Below the pieces are notes generated by a model that was not told where the DNA came from, searched no databases, and worked only from the letters and a program-made list of their open reading frames with translations. This document shows positions 1-6,661 of a stretch of 6,726 bases of DNA, in pieces; the stretch's first letter is position 1; every line of letters starts with the position of its first letter. The stretch covers positions 1-6,726 of the forward strand of contig CAMLGP010000154.1 of NCBI GenBank assembly GCA_946479535.1, in the 5' to 3' direction. Origin of the DNA: an uncultured Bacteroidota bacterium (GTDB taxonomy: Bacteria > Bacteroidota > Bacteroidia > Chitinophagales > Chitinophagaceae). The translations under genes and the position numbers were made by a program.

Positions 1-642
1 ATAGGTTTTTAAATATAGTTCGTAGCCAGATAAAGATAACAGCAGCCCCCTCCAGAATAGAATATCCTGAGCTGTAGTTAGTTTGTGTTCGATTTTTTTA
101 AAATGCGCATAAGTAGTGTCAATCGTCAGTATGCAACGTTCAATGTATTTTCCCAGGTTCATAAAGTTCCAGCCCTGTCCTCTCGGCATGGTGCTGTCCG
201 TAACGCCATAGAATAAAGTGCTGTTCTGGTCAAGCAGGTCAATGATCTCCAGTGCACGCGAGCCCACGATCTTCTGTTCAAGTTGGGGATCATTCACAAT
301 ATGGTATAACTGATTTACCTGCTCCCAAACTTCCTTTGTAATATTATCCTGTACCCCTCTGGCATTCTCCCGTGCACGGGTAAACAACACTTTTATTGAA
401 TTCAGGTTTTTGGGATTGCTGACGAGGTAGGCGAGGGAGGAAGAAATAGTGTGGCCGTGTTCCAGGACAGCCTCATCACTGGTATGAGAAAAAAGCGTGA
501 TTACATCCTTCCAGGAAAAATCATCGCTCATAGTCATATCAAATGATAATATATAATTGGTGCGAATAACCCTGAGCTCAAAATCACTGCGCTCCATGTA
601 TCGGTTTAACCAAAAAAGTGAATCTGCAATTCTGCTTAGCAT
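1..642 (-). CDS. Alpha-E domain protein (DUF403/COG2307 type), C-terminus cut off by the window edge
   Basis: The reading frame runs from an ATG at 642-640 to the window edge without a stop, giving 214 residues. The family is usually about 310 residues, so roughly the last 95-100 are missing. It opens with MLSRIADSLFWLNRYMERSD, the hallmark N-terminus of alpha-E proteins, which fixes the start. A second family signature, PRGQGWNFMNLGKYIERC, lies near residues 154-171. The protein is predicted to be all-helical and cytoplasmic, with no signal peptide or membrane segment. Its biochemical role is not established; comparative genomics (Iyer and colleagues) places it with circularly permuted ATP-grasp proteins in predicted peptide-synthesis cassettes. 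Here it starts 23 nt after the stop of exactly such a gene, so the two are almost certainly cotranscribed. No clear Shine-Dalgarno sequence precedes it. Family assignment is firm; molecular function is inference. Confidence 0.93.
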   Translation of the reverse strand, partial: MLSRIADSLFWLNRYMERSDFELRVIRTNYILSFDMTMSDDFSWKDVITLFSHTSDEAVLEHGHTISSSLAYLVSNPKNLNSIKVLFTRARENARGVQDNITKEVWEQVNQLYHIVNDPQLEQKIVGSRALEIIDLLDQNSTLFYGVTDSTMPRGQGWNFMNLGKYIERCILTIDTTYAHFKKIEHKLTTAQDILFWRGLLLSLSGYELYLKTY

Positions 643-665
643 TAGTTGACTGGTTGATTTGAAGT

Positions 666-2114
666 TCAAAGGTCCACTACCCAGGTATCCTTGCTGCCAC
701 CGCCCTGTGATGAATTGACCACAAGTGACCCTTCCCTTAATGCTACACGTGTTAATCCACCCGGAACGATATTAATTCCATTGGGGCCACAGAGCGCATA
801 AGGTCTGAGATCAACATGGCGGGGTTGCAATTTCCCATCAATAAAACAGGGGACAGTAGATAGCTTTATAATTGGTTGTGCGATGAATTCACGGGGGGTA
901 TCAATAATGGCAGCTTTGACTTCTTCTATTTCTTTTTCGCTGGCTTTATCTCCCATAACCATTCCATAGCCACCGGATTGATTGGTTCGCTTGATCACCA
1001 TGTTTTGAATATTGTCAAATACATGCTGCCTGGCATCAGGATTTTCCATTCCATAAGTGGGAACATTGGGCAGGATTATTTCTTCGTTCAAATAATATTT
1101 GATCATATCCGGCACATAGGCATACACAGCCTTGTCATCAGCTACCCCATTGCCTACGGCATTCACAATGGCGATATTGCCTTTGCGATACGCACTCATC
1201 AAACCCGGCACTCCCAATGCACTATTCTGACGAAATACCAATGGATCCAGAAAATCATCATCCAGCCTTCGGTAAATGACATGAACCTGCTGAAGACCGG
1301 CAGTCGTTTTCATATACACTTTGTGATTATCAACCAGCAGATCTCTTCCTTCTACTAAGGGGATACCCATCTGGCGGGCAAGGAAGGAATGTTCAAAGTA
1401 AGCTGAATTATATATACCCGGAGTTAAAAGCGCAACCGTTGGATTGGAAATTTGCTGGGGGGACAGGCTTCCCAAAATATCATGTAATAACAGCGGATAA
1501 TTATTGATCATCCTTGCGCGGCTGCTGGTGAGCATGCCTGGGAATATCCTTTTGGTCACCTCCCTGTTCTCCAGCATATAGGAGACTCCGGAAGGAGTAC
1601 GCAGGTTATCCTCCAGAATATAAAAGGTGCCATCCTGGCCCCGGATCAGATCAATGCCCGAAATATGAACATAAAGATCATACGGCACTCTTATCCCAAA
1701 TACCTCTCTGGTGTAATGTGGACAGGAAGCAATCAGGCTGGCAGGAATGATATTGTCTTTAAGGATCTGCTGTTCAGAATAAATATCCTTAAGAAAAAGA
1801 TTAAGAGCTCTTAAGCGCTGTTTGATCCCTTGCTGAATATGGTCCCATTCAGTACTGGTGAGGATCCTTGGGATGATATCAAAGGTGAATATTTTTTCAA
1901 TACCAGCCTCATCACTATACACGGTGAAAGTAATGCCCTGATTCATGAAAAGCTCCCCGGCCTGCTTGTCCTTTTGCAGCAGCAATTCAACCGGGAGGTC
2001 ACTGATATCGCCAAAAACCTTACTGTACTGGGCGCGGATATTACTATCCTGGCACATTTCATCCCAGATGCCGGAATGGGTTTGGTATTGTTCAAATAAC
2101 TGGCGACCCGTCAT
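666..2114 (-). CDS. Circularly permuted ATP-grasp protein (DUF404/DUF407, COG2308 type), predicted peptide/amide ligase
   Basis: This 482-residue protein has the usual full length of the family. Visible conserved blocks, in order: GITFTVY (60-66), DIIPRIL (79-85), LEDNLRTPSGVSY (167-179), a TPGIYNSAYFEHSFLA block (231-246), YRRLDDDFLDPL (281-292), GNGVADDKAVYAYVP (321-335), a glycine-rich VIKRTNQSGGYGM segment (373-385) typical of nucleotide-binding loops, RHVDLRPY (432-439) and SSQGGGSKDTWV (468-479). The acidic and Asn residues in EDN and the Lys/Arg in VIKR are plausible Mg-ATP ligands. ATP-grasp enzymes join a carboxylate to an amine through an acyl phosphate; this subgroup has no settled substrate. 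There is no signal peptide, so it should be cytoplasmic. The ATG at 2114 is the only ATG between the upstream in-frame stop and the conserved region. The alpha-E gene follows 23 nt downstream, and the leader carries a terminator-like hairpin. Family call is very secure; the reaction is inferred. Confidence 0.95.
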   Translation of the reverse strand: MTGRQLFEQYQTHSGIWDEMCQDSNIRAQYSKVFGDISDLPVELLLQKDKQAGELFMNQGITFTVYSDEAGIEKIFTFDIIPRILTSTEWDHIQQGIKQRLRALNLFLKDIYSEQQILKDNIIPASLIASCPHYTREVFGIRVPYDLYVHISGIDLIRGQDGTFYILEDNLRTPSGVSYMLENREVTKRIFPGMLTSSRARMINNYPLLLHDILGSLSPQQISNPTVALLTPGIYNSAYFEHSFLARQMGIPLVEGRDLLVDNHKVYMKTTAGLQQVHVIYRRLDDDFLDPLVFRQNSALGVPGLMSAYRKGNIAIVNAVGNGVADDKAVYAYVPDMIKYYLNEEIILPNVPTYGMENPDARQHVFDNIQNMVIKRTNQSGGYGMVMGDKASEKEIEEVKAAIIDTPREFIAQPIIKLSTVPCFIDGKLQPRHVDLRPYALCGPNGINIVPGGLTRVALREGSLVVNSSQGGGSKDTWVVDL

Positions 2115-2130
2115 ATTGCTAGGTTGGTGA

Positions 2131-2170
2131 AATAAAAAAAGTTGCCTTCACATGACTATGTGTAAGCAAC
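2131..2170 (-). terminator. Intrinsic terminator-like hairpin in the leader of the ATP-grasp gene
   Basis: Read on the minus strand, arms GTTGCTTACACAT (2170-2158) and ATGTGAAGGCAAC (2153-2141) enclose a 4-nt loop. They are followed at once by seven T (2140-2134) and then ATT. In minus-strand RNA the 13-position stem has one A-A mismatch and one U-G wobble. In plus-strand RNA that wobble becomes a C-A mismatch and there is no U tract after the stem, so the element is oriented for minus-strand transcription. It ends 16 nt before the ATP-grasp ATG (2114). No gene lies upstream on this strand to be terminated, which points to control of the downstream unit or to ending a short leader RNA. Confidence 0.75.
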
Positions 2171-2210
2171 CGTATAATCGAATATACCGAATCCGCCGAA
2201 CTATGGGCAT
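2148..2210 (-). CDS. Possible 20-codon arginine-rich leader peptide overlapping the terminator
   Basis: An ATG at 2210-2208 opens a 20-codon frame ending in TGA at 2150-2148, inside the descending arm of the terminator hairpin. The peptide begins MPIVRRIRYIR and has four Arg in its first 11 positions, encoded CGG, CGG, CGG and CGA. The sequence before the ATG is A-rich, as at many Bacteroidota starts, but has no clear Shine-Dalgarno. A ribosome translating or stalling here would cover the two hairpins at 2172-2187 and 2141-2170, as leader peptides do in classical attenuators. A frame this short can easily arise by chance, so this is a hypothesis resting on its placement. Confidence 0.25.
   Translation of the reverse strand: MPIVRRIRYIRLYGCLHIVM
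2172..2187 (-). other. Small hairpin upstream of the terminator, possible pause site
   Basis: GTATA and TATAC form a 5-bp inverted repeat around a 6-nt loop, directly before the terminator on the minus strand and inside the possible leader ORF. On its own it is weak and could be chance. Its interest is its position, one hairpin ahead of a terminator. Confidence 0.3.
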
Positions 2211-2327
2211 TTTTGAACCGTCTTTTTTTACAACATCTTCAATCCAATGGCGTTATATAAAAATGAAATGGTCAAAATAATGGATTTGGAAGCCTTTTTA
2301 TTATTTTAAGATCGTATTTGTTATGTA

Positions 2328-3740
2328 ATGAGGAAACAAAGGATAATCATAGGGATTCTTACAGGCATTATGGTGAATCTTTCAGTTCTTAGAACTGATG
2401 CCCAGGAACTTCCAATTTCTGCCGAACAGAACTATGCAGCCAACTCTCCCGGTGTGGTGATGGTGCAAACTGTATTTTCCGGTATTGTATATGTAAACAA
2501 AGTGGAGATGAATGAGCGTAGGTTCAAGCAGCTCGTTGATTCCGTAAAAAAGCTGGATACCACGGGCACTATGTTTACCGCAACGGAGAAACTGGATATT
2601 GTAGTTAAAGAGCTTTACAATAATCCCTTTCGGTTCTTTTCTGGTACCCGCGAATATTTTCGTCAGCAACACCGCATTGTTTCATCCGGAACCGGTTTTT
2701 TTATTTCAGGCGATGGCTATATTGTTACAAATGCGCATATTATTGACCGCGACAATTCATTTATACGCCGGAAATTTATTTTATCTACTTACCAGGAAGT
2801 AACCGAAGCCAATATCCGGTCCCTTCAATCGTCCTGGGCAATGACGCTGACTGATGAACAGCGTAACCTGCTCAATGATGCCTATAGCCTTATCTATTCA
2901 CAAGTCTCGTCCATGATCATATTTGACCTGAAAAAGGAAATATATGTTCAGTCCAGAAAGAATAATGGCGGGCCAGGTCCCGGGAATGCCAGAACACCGG
3001 CACGAGTGATCATTAAGGGTAAGCCAATGCCAGGCCGGGATGTGGCAATTTTGAAAGTGGATAGCGTTATGCAAATGCCAACCCTGATCTTCAGTAAGGA
3101 TACTATTCCAAGGATCGGGGAACAGGTATTGGTATACGGGTATCCTGAACCCGTAACTTCCAATCCTTACCTGGCAAAGGAAACTATCATTGAGCCAACT
3201 TTAACAGCCGGGGTGATCAGTGCTATCAAAAAATCCCTGTATGGCGGGCCGGTTATTCAAATGGATGCCGTGATCTCTCACGGCAGCAGTGGGAGCCCTG
3301 TCTGCAATAACAAAGGAGAGGTGATTGGATTGGCCACCTTCGGAACACTGGAGCAATCCACTGGAACCCTGGCATCAGGTTATAATTTTGCAATACCTGT
3401 GTCTGTTGTAAAAGAATATCTTGATTCGGCAGGAGTGGAAATTAAACCCAGCGAAGCTTCTATAGCTTACAGGGATGGTCTCAATTATTTTTACAGGGAA
3501 TATTATGCAAGGGCCTTAAGTAAGTTCAAAACAGTTAGAAAACTGAACGAGAGCTATCCACAGTTGCAGTTTTATATTGACACTTCCGACAGGCTGGTCA
3601 GTTCCGGGAACGACAAGGAATCCTTTCTTCAAAAATCTGTATTCCGTATTATTGCCCTGGGGCTGATTGTGGGAGGGCTATTGGTCTTTTACGGGTGGAG
3701 AAAAACAGAGACAAAAGTTAAGCACCATCCAGCCAGGTAG
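2328..3740 (+). CDS. Secreted, membrane-anchored trypsin-like (S1) serine protease with a TPR-like motif
   Basis: A 470-residue protein. Residues 1-26 form a signal peptide with likely cleavage after TDAQ. The trypsin-like fold carries a complete triad: His137 in TNAHII, Asp238 in GRDVAILKV and Ser321 in GSSGSP. The block SSGTGFFISGDGYIVTNAH resembles HtrA/DegP-like enzymes. His to Asp is 101 residues, against about 30 in E. coli DegP, so some 70 residues are inserted (about 141-225): a helical stretch, then a Gly/Pro-rich linker (KNNGGPGPGN). No PDZ domain follows. Instead there is one TPR-like motif (about 377-410, with G384, Y387, A396 and F400 in consensus places) and a transmembrane helix (about 438-456) with a basic tail, implying a periplasmic protease anchored in the inner membrane. 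A segment before the catalytic domain (about 40-115) is unassigned. Substrate unknown. It is divergent from the ATP-grasp gene and convergent, 12 bp apart, with the next gene. Confidence 0.9.
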   Translation: MRKQRIIIGILTGIMVNLSVLRTDAQELPISAEQNYAANSPGVVMVQTVFSGIVYVNKVEMNERRFKQLVDSVKKLDTTGTMFTATEKLDIVVKELYNNPFRFFSGTREYFRQQHRIVSSGTGFFISGDGYIVTNAHIIDRDNSFIRRKFILSTYQEVTEANIRSLQSSWAMTLTDEQRNLLNDAYSLIYSQVSSMIIFDLKKEIYVQSRKNNGGPGPGNARTPARVIIKGKPMPGRDVAILKVDSVMQMPTLIFSKDTIPRIGEQVLVYGYPEPVTSNPYLAKETIIEPTLTAGVISAIKKSLYGGPVIQMDAVISHGSSGSPVCNNKGEVIGLATFGTLEQSTGTLASGYNFAIPVSVVKEYLDSAGVEIKPSEASIAYRDGLNYFYREYYARALSKFKTVRKLNESYPQLQFYIDTSDRLVSSGNDKESFLQKSVFRIIALGLIVGGLLVFYGWRKTETKVKHHPAR

Positions 3741-3752
3741 AGCTTCAGCCTG

Positions 3753-4238
3753 TTAATTTCCTTCAAACTCAAACTTTTTCTTTCTAAAATTAATATACAG
3801 GATCCGCCTTAGATCATACAGGCCATACAGGATCACAAACTGAAAGATCAGTACTGCAACGTATCCCAATAACATAACATAATAGGCGAACCTGAGCTGA
3901 AGAATATGTTTGTTAAATAACTGGGCAATTTCAGATACCTGTCTGTATTCTCCAATAATAAGACCGAATAAAACAGCCAGGAAAATAAAATTAAGAAGAA
4001 AAAGACGGTTGAAGTTTCTCTTCTGACTGCCTGTGACCGGAGTATCCGGATAATTATTATTTAGTGTATTTACTGCCATTATGGAGAGCATTATGGTCAG
4101 TAAAAACAGCAAAAGCTTAAATACTTCTCCCAAAGAAGGGCTTCTGAAAAAATCAAATAGTGCTGAAAAAAGGATCAGTGCCGAAATGGCCATCTGCAGC
4201 ACACATATTAATCTGAATATTTTCCAGCCGAAAGACAT
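3753..4238 (-). CDS. Hypothetical four-helix membrane protein, last gene of the aspS unit
   Basis: I do not recognise a named family. From the ATG at 4238 the protein has 161 residues, with four predicted membrane helices (about 8-30, 38-58, 77-96 and 116-141) and a short basic tail (FRKKKFEFEGN). The frame is open further upstream, but the only earlier start is a TTG at 4259 inside the preceding gene. The ATG at 4238 lies 1 nt after that gene's stop, has GGGAA about 6 nt upstream and begins MSFGWKIF, which aligns with the neighbour's WKLF start. It therefore seems the real start. Shared helix layout and an N-x-x-Y/F-P-x-x-P motif between helices 2 and 3 suggest it is a diverged paralogue of the upstream gene. 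Its 3' end faces the protease gene, 12 bp away, with no visible terminator between them. Confidence 0.85.
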   Translation of the reverse strand: MSFGWKIFRLICVLQMAISALILFSALFDFFRSPSLGEVFKLLLFLLTIMLSIMAVNTLNNNYPDTPVTGSQKRNFNRLFLLNFIFLAVLFGLIIGEYRQVSEIAQLFNKHILQLRFAYYVMLLGYVAVLIFQFVILYGLYDLRRILYINFRKKKFEFEGN

Positions 4239-4242
4239 GTTA
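4236..4242 (-). promoter_or_regulatory. Translational coupling junction TAACATG
   Basis: On the minus strand the stop TAA (4242-4240) of the upstream membrane protein gene is separated by a single C from the ATG (4238-4236) of the next. This favours reinitiation by the same ribosome, and it decides the start of the downstream gene in favour of this ATG over the TTG at 4259. Confidence 0.7.
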
Positions 4243-4731
4243 TTTCCCAATAGAATCAATTAATTGATTAATGTTACCAGCGTTCTGTTTGTTAAGATAG
4301 GCTCGAATCTGAAACTGAAGAACGATGATATAAATACACATTATAAACAGCAGGCCAAAATATATTATCCCTGAGATAGTTGCCCAGTCCGTACCATAAG
4401 CTGGGTCAACAAGCACTGAAATAAATCCTGCGGAAATTAATCCTAAGAGAAATGTAACTACAATCATGGTAATACGGGAAATAGCTAACCACTTTCTGGT
4501 ATTGGGCGGGAGGGGATTAGCTGGGAAATAACGATTAACTATCAGAATATTAAACAGGCAAATTATGCAGACAAATATAAATAGTGTTATAAAGATAAAG
4601 ATGGCTCCCGGAGTTTTGGTGGTAGATAGGGAAAGGGTATAAAAACCTGTCAATATGGACAGGAATGTCAGGACCAACAGGAAATAGTTGGCAATTAGAA
4701 ACAGTTTCCATTTAACTGTTAGCTTCCTCAT
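4240..4731 (-). CDS. Hypothetical four-helix membrane protein coupled to aspS
   Basis: A 163-residue protein of no family I can name. It has a short basic N-terminus (MRKLTVKWK) and four predicted membrane helices (about 11-32, 42-64, 84-108 and 118-140). A polar loop with a [11 protein letters not shown] segment (66-76) lies between helices 2 and 3, and a hydrophilic tail follows ([17 protein letters not shown]). No catalytic motif is evident. Its ATG (4731-4729) overlaps the aspS stop in the sequence ATGA, so it is expected to be translated by ribosomes finishing aspS. The start is supported by this overlap and by the basic residues just before the first helix. Its layout, the WK-[LI]-F start and the loop motif resemble the following gene, suggesting a tandem duplication. 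A link to aspartyl-tRNA synthetase function is not implied by the sequence beyond coexpression. Confidence 0.88.
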   Translation of the reverse strand: MRKLTVKWKLFLIANYFLLVLTFLSILTGFYTLSLSTTKTPGAIFIFITLFIFVCIICLFNILIVNRYFPANPLPPNTRKWLAISRITMIVVTFLLGLISAGFISVLVDPAYGTDWATISGIIYFGLLFIMCIYIIVLQFQIRAYLNKQNAGNINQLIDSIGK

Positions 4732-6566
4732 TTTGTTGTTACCTGCGGATTTAGCTTAATCTGCAATTCTTTCAACTGAATATCGTCAATTGTTGAAGGC
4801 GCATCAATCATTACATCCCTTCCACTATTATTCTTCGGGAATGCCATAAAATCACGGATGCTTTCGCTTCCACCCAAAATAGCACAAAGGCGGTCAAATC
4901 CAAAGGCAATGCCTCCATGTGGCGGAGCTCCGTATTCAAATGCACCCAGTAAGAAACCAAACTTATGTTGCTGCTCTTCTTTATTCATCCCAAGAGCGGC
5001 AAACATTTTCTCCTGCAGTTCCCGCTGGAATATCCGGATAGAACCACCTCCAATTTCATTTCCGTTCAGGACCATATCGTAGGCATTAGCCTTGATATTG
5101 GCATAGGGATGTTCCAGGTATTGAGCCGCATTTTTAATGGAAGGATCATTGTTGATCATAACAGGAATATGATCCGGCTTGGGTGAAGTGAACGGGTGAT
5201 GCCGTGCTACCCAGCGGTTCTCTTCCTCAGCATATTCAAACAATGGGAAGTCAAGTACCCAAAGCAGGCGGAACTCATCATCTTTCCGTAACCCCAATCG
5301 TTTGCCCATTTCAAGTCGCAGTTCACTGGCTGCTTTACGAGTCCTTTCTTCAGGACCAGCCACCAAAAGGATCAGATCACCCGGTTTTGCATCAGCTGCA
5401 GCTGCGATTGCCTGTAATTTATCTTCCGGATAGAACTTGTCAACGCTGCTTTTATAGGTTCCATCTGTATTACATTTAATATATGCCAGTCCCTTCATCC
5501 CAATCTGTGGGCGCTTTACCCATTCTGTTAATTCATCCGTCTGTTTACGACTGTATTCACTGCAGCCGGGTACTGGAATGGCGATCACTGTTTCTGCTTC
5601 ATCAAACACTTTGAAATCGGCCCCATCGATCAGCTCCCGCTTATCTTTTTTATCCTTGTAAACGGATGATGGCTTTTTAAGATTCGTCAGTTTCATGCCA
5701 AAGCGGATATCTGGTTTGTCATTTCCAAAGTTCCACATAGCATCTTCCCAGCTCATCCGCTCTACTTTATCGGTATAGTTGATCCCTTTAACTTCTTTGA
5801 ATATATATTTCACCAGGCCTTCAAACGTATTCAGAATATCTTCCTGCTCCACAAAAGCCATCTCACAGTCGATCTGGGTAAACTCCGGCTGACGGTCTGC
5901 CCGGAGGTCCTCATCACGAAAACATTTTACGATCTGGTAATACCTGTCGTACCCACTGACCATCAACAATTGCTTGAATGTTTGGGGTGATTGTGGCAGG
6001 GCATAGAACTGTCCGGGGTTCATGCGGGAAGGGACCACAAAATCCCTGGCGCCTTCCGGAGTTGATTTAACCAGGAATGGCGTTTCGATATCCATGAAAC
6101 CCTGTTGATGCAGATAATTCCTTGCTGCACGGTTCACCGCATAGCGCAACTCCAGATTTTTTCTGACAGCATTGCGGCGAAGGTCAAGAAAACGGTACTT
6201 CATTCGAAGATCATCGCCACCATCTGTATCATCCTGGATGGTAAAGGGGGGAGTTGCTGATTTATTAAGTATCGTAAATGATTCAATGGCTATTTCAATA
6301 TCACCGGTTGGAATATTAGCATTTTTATTACTACGCTCCTGAACGGTTCCTGTTGCCTGCAATACAAATTCACGAGCAGGAGGATTTTCTTCCAGCTGTT
6401 TATTCAGTTCTTCTCCAAATAACAATTGAGTGATACCATACCGGTCACGCAGATCCACGAAAGTGATAGCTCCAAATTTCCTGATCGTTTGTACCCATCC
6501 GGCGAGGGTTACATTTTTCCCGGCCTCATTGATCCTTAATTCTCCGCAGGTATGCGTTCTGTACAT
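4728..6566 (-). CDS. aspS: Aspartyl-tRNA synthetase
   Basis: This cytoplasmic class IIb enzyme charges tRNA-Asp with aspartate using ATP. It has 612 residues against 590 in E. coli. An OB-fold anticodon-binding domain covers about 1-105 ([22 protein letters not shown]). In the catalytic core, motif 1 lies around FMDIETP (157-163), the flipping loop is STPEGARDF (168-176), followed by QSPQ (192-195), motif 2 is [18 protein letters not shown] (216-233) and motif 3 is GFDRL (556-560). A bacterial-type GAD insertion spans about 290-420. Phe31 and Lys81 sit where non-discriminating enzymes such as that of Pseudomonas aeruginosa carry His31 and Gly82. This suggests a discriminating enzyme specific for tRNA-Asp. 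The ATG at 6566 gives the expected [12 protein letters not shown]-terminus and follows an A-rich leader. A good Bacteroidota promoter lies just upstream. Two small membrane protein genes follow, the first overlapping the stop codon by 4 nt. Confidence 0.98.
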   Translation of the reverse strand: MYRTHTCGELRINEAGKNVTLAGWVQTIRKFGAITFVDLRDRYGITQLLFGEELNKQLEENPPAREFVLQATGTVQERSNKNANIPTGDIEIAIESFTILNKSATPPFTIQDDTDGGDDLRMKYRFLDLRRNAVRKNLELRYAVNRAARNYLHQQGFMDIETPFLVKSTPEGARDFVVPSRMNPGQFYALPQSPQTFKQLLMVSGYDRYYQIVKCFRDEDLRADRQPEFTQIDCEMAFVEQEDILNTFEGLVKYIFKEVKGINYTDKVERMSWEDAMWNFGNDKPDIRFGMKLTNLKKPSSVYKDKKDKRELIDGADFKVFDEAETVIAIPVPGCSEYSRKQTDELTEWVKRPQIGMKGLAYIKCNTDGTYKSSVDKFYPEDKLQAIAAAADAKPGDLILLVAGPEERTRKAASELRLEMGKRLGLRKDDEFRLLWVLDFPLFEYAEEENRWVARHHPFTSPKPDHIPVMINNDPSIKNAAQYLEHPYANIKANAYDMVLNGNEIGGGSIRIFQRELQEKMFAALGMNKEEQQHKFGFLLGAFEYGAPPHGGIAFGFDRLCAILGGSESIRDFMAFPKNNSGRDVMIDAPSTIDDIQLKELQIKLNPQVTTK

Positions 6567-6592
6567 GTTAGCTTTTTTCTTTTACTGAGTCG

Positions 6593-6623
6593 CAAATATA
6601 CGATACCGGCCTTTCCTGTCAAT
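6593..6623 (-). promoter_or_regulatory. Bacteroidota-type promoter of aspS
   Basis: On the minus strand TATATTTG (6600-6593) matches the Bacteroidota -7 consensus TAnnTTTG exactly. ATTG (6623-6620) is a three-of-four match to the -33 TTTG, with a 19-bp spacer, within the known range. Transcription would begin a few bases after 6593, leaving a leader of roughly 20 nt before the ATG at 6566. It should drive aspS and the two membrane protein genes. Confidence 0.75.
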
Positions 6624-6633
6624 AAGGAGACAA

Positions 6634-6661
6634 AGCCATTAGCTATTAGCCATTAGCTATT
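6634..6661. repeat. Two tandem copies of a 14-bp repeat, AGCCATTAGCTATT
   Basis: Perfect copies lie at 6634-6647 and 6648-6661, immediately upstream of the aspS promoter. The unit contains TTAGC/GCTA palindromic character. No gene is present in this stretch. Confidence 0.85.

Larger units (their letters stand above)
2115..2327. promoter_or_regulatory. Divergent intergenic region between the ATP-grasp gene and the serine protease gene
   Basis: These 213 bp must hold the control signals of both divergent genes. The half nearest the ATP-grasp gene carries a minus-strand intrinsic terminator, a smaller hairpin and a possible short leader ORF (listed separately). The half nearest the protease gene is AT-rich (around 2240-2327). 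I found no full TAnnTTTG match there on either strand. The closest are TGGATTTG at 2281-2288 (plus, one mismatch) and TTATTTTG at 2280-2273 (minus, one mismatch), and neither has a good -33 box, so neither promoter is called. Confidence 0.6.

Noticed and set aside
876..1358. Plus-strand open frame of 160 codons inside the ATP-grasp gene
   Set aside because: It is antisense to a highly conserved gene, and its product is Ile/Phe/His-rich with no recognisable motif. It is a shadow frame.
2173..2178. A perfect TATAAT on the plus strand
   Set aside because: There is no -35 element at proper spacing, it lies 150 bp from the protease start, and the Bacteroidota primary sigma factor prefers TAnnTTTG.
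2273..2288. Near-matches to TAnnTTTG on both strands (TTATTTTG minus, TGGATTTG plus)
   Set aside because: Each has a mismatch in the TA pair and no TTTG-like box 19-21 bp upstream, so neither is called as a promoter.
3741..3752. Possible bidirectional terminator between the convergent genes
   Set aside because: The 12-bp gap has no stem or T tract; transcripts probably end inside the opposite gene or beyond.
4858..5479. Three plus-strand open frames antisense to aspS
   Set aside because: They lie wholly within conserved aspS sequence on the other strand, and their products are low-complexity and unlike known proteins.
6631..6634. TTTG on the minus strand as the aspS -33 box
   Set aside because: It is 30 bp from the -7 box, too far; the ATTG at 6623-6620 with a 19-bp spacer fits better.
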